Shown: positions 42,664 to 54,762 of the stretch, piece after piece
Layout: every line of letters begins with the position of its first letter
Numbering within the stretch: position 1 is the first letter of the stretch
Assembly (NCBI GenBank): GCA_037178625.1
Contig: CM074146.1
Coordinates: 744,001 to 808,000, forward strand
DNA from: Skeletonema tropicum
Taxonomy: Eukaryota > Bacillariophyta > Thalassiosirophyceae > Thalassiosirales > Thalassiosiraceae
Length of the DNA stretch: 64,000 nt
Direction: 5' to 3'
The notes under the pieces: generated by a model
What the model saw: the letters and a program-made list of their open reading frames with translations, nothing else
Told to the model about the DNA's origin: nothing
Databases searched by the model: none
Program-made: the position numbers and the translations under genes

Positions 42664-43226
42664 ATTATCGTGGGCGACGAGCAATAGGGCGACGGAGAGC
42701 AGGTGGGTGCTGAGACTGCTGCTGACGTCCTAAGCTTGGAAATAGAGGCAACATCTTGGAGGACGAGTTGTTATTGTTATCGCCATCGTCGTTTCCCTTC
42801 TTGTTTTTCTTCTTGAGAGTGAGAGGGACGTTGACGCTTCAATAGATTGATCACCGGAACCGTCGGAGGGGTGACCAACACATCAAAGGATAAGGTTGGC
42901 ATAGGCATAGGAGAGCTGGAACTGTTGCGTTCCAATTGCTCGTCGGACAAGTCTCTGTCTCTGACTCTATCGCCGTCGTTCCAGGTAGGTTCGGTGTCGG
43001 TGCTCATATTATTCTGCTCATGACGACAGCCAAGTGTACACTTGCAAGAACGACGAGGCTTGAGGAAAAAGTTATGCCTCGGAGACTCTTTTGCATCGAA
43101 GGAAGCCAGAACATCAACATCAACCTCATCGTTGTCATTTTTTGTTGGTGTACAAAGAATGAAGGGAATGTCGCCATCCTTGCTGTCGATCTTCGTCTTC
43201 GTTTCGTCTAGACTGTTGTTGCTCAT
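42664..43226 (-). pseudogene. Y gene, unit 2, frameshifted
   Basis: It is the same as the unit 1 and 3 copies to 'HSQEEKQEG'; one extra C in a CCC run (about 42797) then shifts the frame and stops it at 42777. The 39 C-terminal residues of the other copies are lost. Confidence 0.8.
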
Positions 43227-44113
43227 GTTGTTGGTATGTATGTAGGAGCTCGCGGTGCTCTCTTAGCAGATGGAAGTTTTTTATGGGTGTTTGTGGATGT
43301 AGTCTGTGGAGTGTGTTATTAGCGTGGTGGTACAACACTGCATAAGTACGGAACAAAGATACAAAGGTGGCAGCTGTCGTGGGTGTCATCTCTTTGAAAA
43401 CTCCGAGTTCAGTTGAACACTCCGAGTTCAACTATGTGGACAAGAGTTTAACCGAGCAGATGGTTTTGAACCCGCTTGAATTTGCTAAAAGGTAAATGTT
43501 ATTTTGGCTACTAAAATTGTTACATATAGATGGTTTTCGTTCCCACTCCTAGCCGCGTTCGAGATTAGGTAGGCGGCTGTTCTGCCATTCTTTTGTAAAT
43601 TGGTACCCTTATCTACAGGAAACTACTTTTAGCTCGCATCGGCCACACTTTTGTGAAATCAATGTTGCTGTTCCGCGACTTCATCATCGTCTTCTATTAT
43701 TGCATGCGTAAAATGTAAAATGACATAGCATGCAGCGTTTCTCCGTAAAGGGACGTGGCTTAGCGTGGCTTGCACAACGTGAACCTACAAGTTCCTACGT
43801 GAATTTTTAATAAAGCGTTCCAGGACGTATTTGGGTACCGCGGTATCTACAAACAGGTTTTACACGTGAGGAATATAATTCATTATGACATTTTAGAACC
43901 ATAAAATGACCACGCATGGTCTTGGGAACCCAGCCCTGTACTTCTTAGTGTATGTATTTCCCAGCAAAAGAACACAACACTACACGGGTCTACACCATGT
44001 TCTTTTGTACTTTTCTACTACTTATACAGGAGTACTCCTACCAACTGTCAACCTTTGCTGTTTTGTTCTTTGGACTTTGGAGGAGCATAAATATTTATTT
44101 TACATACCTTACC
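43227..44113. other. Intergenic part of unit 2, empty-site reference
   Basis: It lacks the insertions found here in units 1 and 3, so it gives the empty sites 'GCAGCGTTTCTCCGTAAAGG' and 'ATTCATTATGACATTTTAG'. No gene. Confidence 0.7.
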
Positions 44114-44783
44114 ATGCTTAGCTCCATCGGTGAAGTCCTACACCTCCTCGTCCGCCAAGACTGGGAGACCTTACGGTCAGTCCTAGCCGACCCAACACTC
44201 TTTCGAAACATTGCCAGCGCTATTATGGCGTGCTCCGAGTTCAACGGCATGACCTTCCTACATGCTGCAGTTCGATACAATCCTCCATCTGATACTGATA
44301 TCATCGCTCAGATGATTCATCTATGCCCTCACATGACAGCAGCCATGGATTGTCTCGGTCGGACACCTCTTCATGTTGCTGCGGGTTCTGGAGCAAATCC
44401 AGAAGTTATATCAATGATAGCACATGCTTACCCTCCCGCATGCGATATTTAAGATTATGATGGGAAGACTCCGTTACATTTTGCATGTGATGGTTCGTGC
44501 TCCTTATTTGAAGACGATGGCGACATCATGTCTTCTTCCAGACAAGTGCTAGATCCCGAATCAGTCCATGCCTTGTTATCATACTCAGTCCGAGCGGCTA
44601 CCTTCCGAGACTATGAGCAAATGATCCCACTCCAGCATGCAATACTGAGCCATGCACACCCTTCAGAACTGTGAGATTGATTGGAGACGCTATGAAGCAA
44701 TTTGGTAATAGTAATCAACAAGAACACACTTTTAGGGAGAGACCGTGCAAGAGGGCAAGGAGGGCTGTAAGTGTCGTTGTTTG
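44114..44783 (+). pseudogene. Ankyrin-repeat protein, unit 2, nonsense and frameshift
   Basis: CAA became TAA at 44450-44452, after 'YPPACDI', cutting the protein to 112 residues. It also shares the CACA two-base insertion of unit 1 further down. Two lesions show that this copy is dead or encodes only the first repeats. Confidence 0.85.
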
Positions 44784-46426
44784 ATGAGAGTTTGAAGTTT
44801 CATGTGCCAATGATTAAGGTGTGTGCTAGTACTAGTAGAGTGACAGAAGAAGTGAGTAACTGAGTGAATAATCCTCCCGAACCGTGTGAGTGTGAGAGGG
44901 CAAAGGAAGACTGTAACTGAAGTGTCGTTATATGAGAGTTTAAAGTTGTGTGTGTGCCAGTGATTAAGCTGTGTGCTAGTGCTAGAGTAATAGATGTGAT
45001 GTGAAGATGTTAATGTGAATATCCCAAAGTCAAAGTAGAAAGATCGTATTGATATTGTTACTGTTACTATTTGCCTATGCATCCTTTGTCTTTGTTCTTC
45101 ACTCTAAAAAGACGAGTCAGCAAATTGTCAGCAACATGAGCCAAGAACCAGAATGAGGTGCATTAGCTGGGCCAAGCAGGTCGGTAGCGTTACCATCCTT
45201 TGCTCGCGCTGTGGTGCTCCATCATCGCCATTGGGACTTGGGAATAGCGAGCCCACTCTTTCTTTAGCGTAAGCTGAATAGTCACCATGACCATGACCAT
45301 GATATCCAGTGTTCCTATTCCTAAGGGTCTCTTCTGGCTCTTTAGATTAGAGTGCACAATCAATATTATGGCGCGCACTCCACTGCTTTTTTCCCTCGAA
45401 TCTTACAAACGCTTCATTTTCGACACCTCTAAAATTACCATTTCGAAATATCCTCTTTTTTCATTGTAATGGTGGAATAACTTCATCCATAGTCGGTCCG
45501 CGACACCGCTCCAACGCCATCAATTGAGGGGGGCCATATATCCGCTTCCAATCGCCGTCATTTTCGTTTTTTACGGTGGTCGAAAGTGGCCCGGCACCCT
45601 CCTCCATCCCTCCGACGTCGCCGCGACGTTGCTATTGCTAACAGCCGCATCACTCCACACTCCACCAAGTTGCTATCCAAGGGCATAAATCGATGGAATA
45701 GATCATATATTACTCGACCAGTGACCTGGATTGGGGTGGCACTCCTTTTATGTGTGAAGAAATAAGTAGAGTCCAGATAACTATGTGTGTTATTTTTCCT
45801 GTGGTTGAGATGAGGAAATCAGCTTCTCGCATTGTTCTTTCGGTTATTCACGTTCACGATCAGCTTGTATTTGTATGACTTTGTGAGACTAAAAGGATGT
45901 TAGCCACACAGTTTCTACAGAGCGTAGAGTGCGTGTGTGGTATTGTTGCCGGCGATCAATGACCGCCCAAAATATGACTCCAATCCAATTTGACAGATTC
46001 AACAAGAGAGATGTTGCATCCAAGCAGCGGTATCGTATGTACATACGATACTTACTTATTTTTGTGAAGGTGCAGCAGGTGACCTGAGATTTGAATACCG
46101 GTCTTTGCAACAATTGATTCTTTAAATGCCGCTTACAGCAGGCATTGTGTCGTACCGTGAAACCAAATTGTGGGCGTAAGAACATTGCAAGTCAATACGA
46201 TACTTATGTTCTCCATCCATGCAATTGCTCAAAGATCAAAGATAGATAATTGATGTTGTGCAGCTCAATCTGTTGTGCACCGTAACAAATCTGAATCTGG
46301 AGTGTTAAGATAGTAGATAATGGTAATGATTCTAACTTGTACTATTACTCAATTACCATTGTCACTGTACATATTTATTATTGCTAGTGTACACCACGGC
46401 CGACTCTAGAGAGAAGATTGATACTC
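44784..46426. other. Intergenic part of unit 2
   Basis: It corresponds to 37743-39234 of unit 1, with the truncated second copy of the W upstream region. Nothing else is seen. Confidence 0.6.
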
Positions 46427-46981
46427 TCAAATGGATTCTTTGTGGAGCCTACCGAGCATCCTCGCTCTCAATACGGCCTTTCTTGTTTCGGCTAAGGAAG
46501 CAAGTGTAATATGCTCCCATCTCAAACTTACAGAGGGATCTTGTCTCGCCTGCTCTGCGAGGACTGCAGCTACGCATCGACGTCTGCAAGTCTGCACCTC
46601 GAGCATACAGGCTGGTGTGAGTAGATGAGCAATGCCAATCCAGAAGCCGCTATCTTCTTCGGACACAGAATCGCTTGCACGAGCTTGGAGGACATCTCGC
46701 TTGATGTTGCGTTTCATTGATTTGTATTCTGCCTTGGTGTACCACAGCTCGTTGATGTCCTCGTGCCGCTCAACTATGTGAAGCTTTGATGTTTCGGCAA
46801 AATGCACAACGTGGTTGCGCCCGGGAGGGAAATTGTTGATCGGCCGTGTTAGTGAATGATGATGATAATTGTTGTCTACAGTTCCTTTGGTTTTATGAGA
46901 TGCCAAGTTGAAGTGTCGGGGTGGCTGCATCGATACTTCCGGAGGCAATAAGAGCTGCAGAAGTATCACTTCATCGCCCAT
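46427..46981 (-). CDS. W protein, unit 2
   Basis: It is 184 residues from ATG 46981, intact. Differences from the unit 1 copy are few and concentrated in the N-terminal 40 residues, for example in 'PPEVSMQPPRHFNLASHK'. The two conserved blocks (LWYTKAEY and GIAHLLTP/CRRRCVAAV) appear unchanged. It keeps the duplicated upstream region with its 'CTCCTTTTATGTGTGAAGAA' block. Confidence 0.8.
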   Translation of the reverse strand: MGDEVILLQLLLPPEVSMQPPRHFNLASHKTKGTVDNNYHHHSLTRPINNFPPGRNHVVHFAETSKLHIVERHEDINELWYTKAEYKSMKRNIKRDVLQARASDSVSEEDSGFWIGIAHLLTPACMLEVQTCRRRCVAAVLAEQARQDPSVSLRWEHITLASLAETRKAVLRARMLGRLHKESI

Positions 46982-47532
46982 AGTGACCTGGATTGGGGTG
47001 GTGACTCCTTTTATGTGTGAAGAAATAGAGTCCAGATATATGTGTCTATTTTTCCTGGTTGTGAGATGAGGTGGGGTCATTCACGATCAGCTTGTATGAC
47101 TTTGTGAGAATAAAAGGATGTTAGCCACAGTTTCTACAGTGTGTGGTATTGTATTGCTGCCGGCGATCAGTGACCGCCCAAGATATATGGCTCCAATTTG
47201 ACAGATTCAGAAAGAGATGTTGTATCCATCCATCCAAGCGAGATTTTTGTGAAGGTGCAGCAGGTGACCTGAGATTTGAATACCGGTCTTTGCAACAATT
47301 GATTCTTTAAATGCCGCTTACAGCAGGCATTCTGTCGTACCGTGATACCAAATTGTGGGCATATGTTTAAGACACACACACAAAGGAGCAACACTGCATG
47401 CTCTCACCTACTCTACCCTCACTTTTTAGCATTCGTTCATTCCATATTTCGACGAAGCAATTTGCGCAATAACTCCGGCAAAAGAAGCATCAAAACAACA
47501 TGATGAAAAGGGGATATATCTACCATTACTTA

Positions 47533-48565
47533 GGTGCGGTCCGAGCAAAATTGCATCGTACGTATCATTTTGATAGCCGCTACAAAAAAACATGCAGCGC
47601 TGTCCGAGCAACTGCACGTTCTGCACGTTTTTTTCCTTACGACAACGGCCGGATTCGACAATCCGTATCGACCATGATAGCCGCTACTCTCATAGCCACC
47701 ACGTTGCCCAAACCCTACCAATAGTAATATCCAGTGAATTATATCGCAGGCAACACCTTATACAACGATTCAGCCGCAGGGTATTATTATTACTACTGCC
47801 TACACCGCATAAATAAATGACTAATACATGCTACATAAATATCATTTCTGTCTATGATGTTGCTATTTTTATCCACCCTATTGTAATATTTTGGACAATA
47901 AATAGCCGCCACTTCTTATATATAATAATATTGATAAGTTCCCTTCTTTACAGCCGCTCGATCCGCCGTCTACAGGCTTACTGTTGTGTCTGAGTATCGT
48001 ATTATTTTTGCCATCTTGTGCACATCTTGTGTTCTTGGTGTTTTGGAGGTGTGGGGGGGCTTGAATGGTCACTCCGAGCAGCCGGATTCTCACTACATAT
48101 CATCATCAGCGACGGGTAGCGGAGGGGTAGTGCATATTATTGTTTATCTTCTTCTATGGGTGCAGGGAAGGTGGTTGTTTTAATTTCAAATCTCAATGAA
48201 GTGGATTACAATGATATTATCACCGCCCCTACAGCAGCCGAAACGCCACCCTGCTGCGAATACGTCGCCATATATGTCTTCTAAGAGATAGGCCATCGAT
48301 ACCTTGTGAAATATAGTCATGGACTGAGATAGGCGGCCTTACTTGGGGTGCCATTGTCATGGCATCTTTTTTTTTGATGTGCTGTTGAGCGTACGATCAT
48401 GCAGAAATCGAGTTGGCTTTCTGCATGATCGTGCAATCGTACGCATGATTTTGTTTTTGTTGAAACTTAGTAAAATCCGAGAACTGCACGATCGTACGTA
48501 GGGGTATCGATTTAACCTAGGAAAAGCGAAATCGTACGCACGATTAGGTTTGCTCGGACAGCCCC
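47533..48565. mobile_element. Harbinger-like non-autonomous element, 1033 bp, TTA target duplication
   Basis: TTA is duplicated at 47530-47532 and 48566-48568; unit 1 shows the empty site CCATTACTTACTCC. Ends are GGTGCGGTCCGAGCAAA and, in reverse, GGGGCTGTCCGAGCAAA. A 3-bp TTA target and G-rich ends fit PIF/Harbinger. Beyond the ends is a subterminal CGTACGATC-rich hairpin region (48385-48540). No transposase; the sequence is similar to 21985-22800. Confidence 0.85.
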
Positions 48566-48705
48566 TTACTCCTTGCTTTGCTCGGTGCGTTTGTACTCGA
48601 TACTGTGCGAGAGGGAGATACGATTACTTCAAATTCAAAAGCGGAAGAAAAGAGGGAATTCTTGCGGAAACGTCAATTATTGAATGAAAGAGTGAGTGAT
48701 CTGCT

Positions 48706-49099
48706 GGCTAAGTGTATGGTCAGGCTAGCCAATATTGGCTAAATTATCTGTTCTCAGCCGCTACTGGGGCTAACCTACCTTTTTATATGCTTAAAATGCT
48801 CCTCTCGATGAGCTGGTTCCAAATCCATGAGTTGCTTCCAAAAATAAAAAAATATTTTGTTAGCCCCATTCCCTAGCTTGACTTGGGGGTTAACCCCCAA
48901 AAAGATCCCTTTTCTCAATTTACCCTGGTCTTCAGCTCCACATCACACATTCATTTGACCACGATTCAAAACCTTGCCAAGCAAGCCACAGATTTGAACT
49001 CCTCTCACTCTCAGCTTTCCGACGGTATGTTGACCATTTCTTGAAGTCAAATACTCACTGAGAACAGATTTGCTGGCTAGGGTGACCATACACTTAGCC
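48706..49099. mobile_element. 394-bp MITE with 17-bp perfect inverted repeats
   Basis: Ends are GGCTAAGTGTATGGTCA and its reverse complement. The target duplication is TGCT, or CTGCT if one terminal base is shared; the empty site in unit 1 is GATCTGCTATAACG. It lies inside the first V intron and has no coding capacity. A CTGTTCTCAG block at both ends extends the inverted repeats imperfectly. Confidence 0.9.
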
Positions 49100-50064
49100 T
49101 GCTATAACGTGTGACACTGTCACCCTTTGCACATCAAAGACTTGTCCGAGTTTCGGTGTCATGTTTCCTCTGCCTAACATCTATTCTGTTCTTCATTGCT
49201 GTAGCTCCTCGCCATTACCAGGAGCACTTGGAGACTTGGCCAGAATGTGTCAACCTCAGAATGACTGCTGAAGCCTGCAAATAATTCATTGACGAAGAAA
49301 TCTTTGCCAATTTTACCGAACAAGATCAATACATTCGATCAGTCATCATGGATAAGAGGCGCAAGACAGATCAGTTGTATAATGATAATGCAGTCTCTAT
49401 CTTGATGAATGATGACGATATGGTAATTGGGATTGGGCGTGATGGAGATGGTTATGTGTATTACGATTTGTAAGTCTTGTGTGTATTGGGTTTGATCCAC
49501 TTGTATACTTGCTGTCTTTCTCGACTTCACTGAATTTTACATGTTCAATCTATCACTACAAAAGACTAACTTGCTTCACGTTCCTCTCTCCAGCACCTGG
49601 GATGGTACATGCGAGCTAGCTACTGATGAGCAGCAATCTGCGATTCCACCAATTCTTGCCATGGAGCCCGACGCTTCACTTGACCCAATTGGGATGGATC
49701 CGGAAACTATCCTTGCAACTGTTCCTCCGGAGGATCCCACTGAAACTACGACTGAGGTGAGGCACCCCTTATCGTTTTCGATGAAGTAATTGAAAACGTC
49801 ATGGGCTGTACAGTTATGGAGTATCTAGGTGGCGGAGGAGGAGGTGGTGGTAGAGGAGGTGGTGGTGGAGGAGGAGGCACTAGACCTATCGCCGGTGGTG
49901 TCTTGTGCAGTGGTATGGCAATGAATACTCCCGAAGGAGATGCAATGATCGAAGAAGCAGTTAATGCTCTTCCACCAGGAGGAGAATCAGGAGAAGTAAC
50001 TGGTGAAAGACAAATTAACTTATCTACTGTGGTGTTCTTACTGGCGAGAGCTGCTGCCTCCTAG

Positions 50065-50387
50065 GGCGGCTTTGATTCGATGTCCAGTATTATTGACAAC
50101 CAAATCCAAAAAGTGAGGGGGGGTGGGGGGTTAGAACGCCCCCAAATGCAGAACGCCAGATACCCAATGGGCACCCAATCTACCCAAAATAGCTTGTGTC
50201 ACATCCAAATATTTCTGTGTCGTAGTGGTGTCATACCGGTATTAGAAGTCTTGTTGCTGAGACAATATCATCTTCTAGATGGCACCGTGTGGTTCTGCAC
50301 ATTGCTGTTGTTCTACAAAGTCTTGGACTGGGCCCTCAAAATGAGGGGGGGGGGATCAATAATACTGGACATCGAATCAAAGCCGCC
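50065..50387. mobile_element. 323-bp MITE with 32-bp perfect inverted repeats, TAG target duplication
   Basis: The ends begin GGCGGCTTTGATTCGATG and match in reverse over 32 bases. TAG is repeated at 50062-50064 and 50388-50390; the empty site is CCTCCTAGTCAAGC. Inside are G-runs at 50116-50131 and 50344-50354. It sits in V exon 4. A 3-bp target again suggests a Harbinger-type source, though TAG is not the canonical TWA. Confidence 0.9.
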
Positions 50388-50648
50388 TAGTCAAGCTCAA
50401 GGTACGAGACCATGATATCCGATAATGCCATTCAGTGCACTCTCAACTATGTTGAGTCCACCGAGAGAAGAAGCAATACGCAATACTGGCAAAATCTCAG
50501 AGGCAAGAAGGTTCATATCTTCGCTAATCACAATGGAATTGTAAGTAAAGTTCCTCAAATTGTTGGCGATTGGCCTAAGGGTATTACAGGTGAGGACTTT
50601 GAAGCGTGGTTGCTTGAGGCTGGTTCTCCTCCGATTATTTTGCAGTAG

Positions 50649-50924
50649 AAAGGTAGAGAAGTAGAGAAAAAAGAGTGGAATGGATTGACATTGGTTATTG
50701 GACTCACTCTGACTCTGAAATATTGACTGGGGCTGTTGATATTTATTTTGTAGAAATTACTTAGGTTTCTTTGATTACGTCATTCATAGAATTCCGGCGC
50801 AGCCTGAACCAAGCTTCGACTTCGACTGATGCATACGCTTATTCCGGAAATCTGAGGAGCTCTAGCTCTAGCGTGCGCCGCGTGTAAGTAATGTGTACGT
50901 GTACGTGTACGCAGATGTACTTAC
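50649..50924. other. Spacer between units 2 and 3
   Basis: Same content as 41601-41894, with one extra TTCGAC repeat. Confidence 0.6.
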
Positions 50925-51355
50925 TTAGCTGGCTATTCTCAGAGGTTCTCCTTCAATCATAAAGTTGACTGCCGATTCAAGAGATACATTTTGTCCTTCT
51001 ACATACATCATACATATTAAGATTACTTTCTGCTCGAAATCATCACTTACGACGGAGTCAAGTGCGTCAACAAAATAAGAGAAGATCTTCTCTTCTGTCT
51101 TCCTCAAACCATTCAGCAAGAACCCCGAGAGAAATTCTGCGCACTCCAACTCTATCAAGTCAACAGCGGCAACCGAGAGGTGGTCTTTTGCACTATCGAA
51201 CTCAATCCAGTCAACAACAACAACTGAGGTATGATCTTCTGCACTATCAAACTCAAATCAATCAAGTCAGTTACAACCGATGTCTCTGACTTGTCAAGCC
51301 CATGAATTCTCTCAAGGTCAAAGCTTGAATTCTGTGGGTAACAACTCCTTTTCAT
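50925..51355 (-). pseudogene. Q gene, unit 3, frameshifted early
   Basis: It gives the best C-terminal half: 'IELECAEFLSGFLLNGLRK' through 'DALDSVVSDDFEQKVILICM' to 'FMIEGEPLRIAS', then a stop. The first half is shifted by an insertion near 51250 (AACTCAAATCAATC for AACTCAATC). Combined with unit 2, an ancestral protein of about 140 residues or more can be inferred. Confidence 0.65.
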
Positions 51356-51723
51356 TCTCTACGAAATGCTCGAACTAAGACTAAGACGCAATCACAATCA
51401 ATTAACTAGGCAAATTATAGCACAATAAGAATTTAATCAAATGTTCATTTATTTTGTCATTACGATACAGTCTACAATTATTTCGCAATGAATCTTCTCC
51501 AGCTCAGCAAGTACTTCAAGATGTATAGTGTGGCTTTGTGCGAGACGTGTTTAAGATACCATACACACAGCATCAGCGTGATAGTGATAGTGTCTTTCTC
51601 TTGTTCTTTGATAGCTAGCGTTGAATTAGCAATCGATGCCTCTAGATATGTCGAGGACTTTTCCTTCCAAGGGTCACGATTGCATGCGTTAGCTGGCGCT
51701 AGGCCTAGGCGAGCAAAGGCCCA

Positions 51724-52290
51724 TTATCGTGGACGACGAGCAATAGGGCGACGGAGAGCAGGAGGGTGCTGGTGCTGAGACTGCTGCTGACGTCCTAAGC
51801 TTGGAAATAGAGGCAACGTCTTGGAGGACGAGTTGTTATTGTTATCGCCATCGTCGTTTCCTTCTTGTTTTTCTTCTTGAGAGTGAGAGGGACGTTGACG
51901 CTTCAATAGATTGATCACCGGAACCGTCGGAGGGGTGACCAACACATCAAAGGATAAGGTTGGCATAGGCATAGGAGAGCTGGAACTGTTGCGTTCCAAT
52001 TGCTCGTCGGACAAGTCTCTGTCTCTGACTCTATCGCCGTCGTTCCAGGTAGGTTCGGTGTCGGTGCTCATATTATTCTGCTCATGACGACAGCCAAGTG
52101 TACACTTGCAAGAACGACGAGGCTTGAGGAAAAAGTTATGCCTCGGGGACTCTTTTGCATCGAAGGAAGCCAGAACATTAACATCAACCTCATCGTTGTC
52201 ATTTTTTGTTGGTGTACAAAGAATGAAGGGAATGTCGCCATCCTTGCTGTCGATCTTAGTCTTCGTTTCGTCTAGACTGTTGTTGCTCAT
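51724..52290 (-). CDS. Y protein, unit 3
   Basis: 188 codons start at ATG 52290. It shares 'DETKTKIDSKDG' and 'FDVLVTPPTVPV' with unit 2 but lacks that unit's frameshift, and it has one extra Gln-His pair near the end. The Cys cluster is unchanged. As in the other units, the frame reopens after the TAA. Confidence 0.6.
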   Translation of the reverse strand: MSNNSLDETKTKIDSKDGDIPFILCTPTKNDNDEVDVNVLASFDAKESPRHNFFLKPRRSCKCTLGCRHEQNNMSTDTEPTWNDGDRVRDRDLSDEQLERNSSSSPMPMPTLSFDVLVTPPTVPVINLLKRQRPSHSQEEKQEGNDDGDNNNNSSSKTLPLFPSLGRQQQSQHQHPPALRRPIARRPR

Positions 52291-52913
52291 GTTGTTGGTA
52301 TGTATGTAGATGTAGGAGCTCGCGGTGCTCTCTTAGCAGATGGAAGTTTTTTATGGGTGTTTGTGGATGTAGTCGGTGGAGTGTGTTATTAGCGTGGCTG
52401 GTGGTACAATACTGCATAAGTAGAAGTACGGAACAAAGATACAAAGACAAAGGTGGCAGCTGTCGTGGGTGTCATCTCTTTGACTCTTTGAAAACTCCGA
52501 GTTCAGTTGAACACTCCGAGTTCAACTACTTATGTGGACAAGAGTTTAACCGAGCAGATGGTTTTGAACCCGCTTGAATTTGCTAGAAGATAAATGTTAT
52601 TTTGGCTACTAAAATTGTTACATATAGATGGTTTTCGTTCCCACTCCTAGCCGCGTTCGAGATTAGGTAGGCGGCTGTTCTGCCATTCTTTTGTAAATTG
52701 GTACCCTTATGTACAGGAAACTACTTTTAGCTCGCATCGGCCACACTTTTGTGAAATCAATGTTGCTGTTCCGCGACTTCATCATCGTCTTCTATTATTG
52801 CATGCGTAAAATGTAAAATGACATATGTAGCATGCAGCGTTTGAGCTCGACCGAATTCCAATCAGAGGATTTAAGCTGAGTCCAAAAACTAAGCTAAGAA
52901 CATACTAATTCCT

Positions 52914-53630
52914 ATGTATAATTCCGGCTGTAGCCGAATGCTGGAGATTGATTTTGAAAAAAACAATCATGATGGCCGCTGTTTCCCCTACGTTTCCGCT
53001 AGTATTTCGATGTCAATAATACCACCTCCACATCGATACCATGGCGCAAAACTCTCACAAAAAGAAATCCGACGCAGCATGGCTAAAACAATGAAAGAAT
53101 TCGCACTATTTAGGGTGAGGAGGAGCTCCTCGCAAAGGAGACACAACAACATGGTACACAATAGGTACACAATCTACAAAAAGATTCTTGAATGCCCAAT
53201 CAGAGTAGAGAAACAGCTCAGCGCTGGTGGATCTACACTCGGATTTGTCAAACTACTGACATGTACTTGTGGCTATAATCACACTCTGCACGAACATCTG
53301 CCGCATTCAAGAGTGTGAGTCGCTACAGCTCTAAAATGAATTGGCAGGCCGTGCTGGAATTGATACGAGTTCAAGAAGGTATATCTATGAGAGACTGCTT
53401 CAAGAAGCAGTTGGTAAAGAGTACGAAGCTTTGCGTCTGGGGTTGATCCAGATCCAGGATGCATATATTGCCGGAACGACTGTGCCTCCACTTCACCGTG
53501 TGGGTTTTGAAAGTGCAAAAGCATTGGCAAATAACATCATGAAAGCTGTAGGGAACGCGCCTTTGAGATGTGGAACCATCGATGAAATGAGCCAACAATT
53601 TGCTACCCAAGTGCAATCTCTGTTATAGAT
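52914..53630 (+). CDS. Unrecognised gene inside unit-3 insertion, exon structure uncertain
   Basis: A frame at about 52941-53318 encodes 'GAKLSQKEIRRSMAKTMKE', a basic stretch, and 'LLTCTCGYNHTLHEHLP'. A gtgtgagtc donor-like site lies at its end and a ttggcag acceptor-like site at about 53348. A second frame (53341-53628) encodes 'YIYERLLQEAVGKEYEALRL' and ends '...QQFATQVQSLL'. The obvious splice does not keep both frames, so the join is unresolved. No domain is recognised; it might be the element's own gene. Confidence 0.35.
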
Positions 53631-53718
53631 AGCACTACCCATAAAGAAAGAATGTCTTGACATTTCAACGCGGTGGAATGGGGGCCGCCATCGGTGCTAC
53701 CTCTCTCTCTCTCTGTGT

Positions 53719-53940
53719 GTGTATGTTCCTGCTGCTGCGATGGGTAGACGAGTGGTTGAAGCTCCGACATTGGGACAAGTAACAAACGAAGTAAGAGACG
53801 AATTGGCAACAAAGCCGTCACCCAAGAAGAAAAGAAGAACTAATGTACCAAAAGTTATTGATCCGGTATTGGAAAGTAGAAAAGAGGCTGCTGCACCTAA
53901 CAATGCGTCAGAAGGGAATTACACAAGAACAAATCATTGA
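53719..53940 (+). CDS. Short basic frame in unit-3 insertion
   Basis: The frame contains an ATG at 53740 ('MGRRVVEAPTLGQVTNEVRD') and a lysine/arginine cluster 'KPSPKKKRRTNVPKV' resembling a nuclear localisation signal. It is 67 residues from the ATG. It could be a further exon of the preceding unrecognised gene. Confidence 0.3.
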   Translation: MYVPAAAMGRRVVEAPTLGQVTNEVRDELATKPSPKKKRRTNVPKVIDPVLESRKEAAAPNNASEGNYTRTNH

Positions 53941-54762
53941 AAATAGGATACGATGCCAAGTCTGCTCCAGGCTGCTGGAGTTTCAGTATCAAAACGTGGG
54001 AAGTGTATGAAAGGCTCAAATTTGAATGGTTATCGACCACGAATTATACCACAATTACGGTAAAAAACGAGATGAAAGTAAAAGTGATTATATAAAGCGA
54101 ATGTACGAAGAGTCAAAGGCAGGCAAATAGTGCATAATAAGCGAAGAAGGAGCAATTGCATCATCATCTTCTTCTCTTTTCGTAGGAGTAGATTCTGAGG
54201 CTCGCTTCGCTCGCCTTTCTTCCCCTCTTTTCCCCCCGCTTTTTTCCTCTCTTTTCCCCCGACCCGAGCTCAAAGGGACGTGGCTTAGCGTGGCTTGCAC
54301 AACGTGAACGTACTAAGTTCCTACGTGAATTTTTAATAAAGCGTTCGAGGACGTATTTGGGTACCGCGGTATCTACAAACAGGTTTTACACGTGAGGAAT
54401 ATAATTCATTACTAGACCGGACCAGCTCGGCTTGCTGGTCCGCTAGCCCCCCCGAAATGGGTCTTGCGGACAGTTATTTTTATTGGCATGAGAACGAACG
54501 CTCCGAAGCGGCTCTAACTTGTTGTTGGAAGCGAATGCAAACCTGAAGCTCATGAATCTGAAAGGGTATGGTTTTATTCTTTTTAGTTTTGATTCATGTT
54601 GGCCTTACCTTGCTTGGTCTTTCTTGTTCCTTGACAGTTTCAAGTACCGTATGTACACAAATAGCAGTTTTCTCAACCTTCTCAATTGTTTTCTCAAGAT
54701 GGAACCGGAAAGGTGTGAAATCAACAACACGAAACGGCTATTTAGGAGCAAAAATAAAAGGA

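Larger units (their letters stand above)
47500..50648 (+). pseudogene. V gene, unit 2, destroyed by three transposon insertions and a stop
   Basis: The ATG is at 47500. The coding sequence is interrupted after 'YIYHYL' by the element at 47533. The first intron carries a second element at 48706. Exon 2 has TAA at 49282-49284 for the Gln of 'ACKQFI'. Exon 4 is split by a third element at 50065. Remaining parts are close to unit 1. No functional V product is possible. Confidence 0.9.
52843..54271. mobile_element. Unit-3-specific insertion bounded by GAGCTC
   Basis: It replaces 'CTCCGT' of the other units between GCAGCGTTT and AAAGGGACG. Its left end is GAGCTCGACCG and the reversed right end is GAGCTCGGGTCGGGGG, a weak inverted repeat. 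It carries unassigned coding-like frames described separately. Confidence 0.6.
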
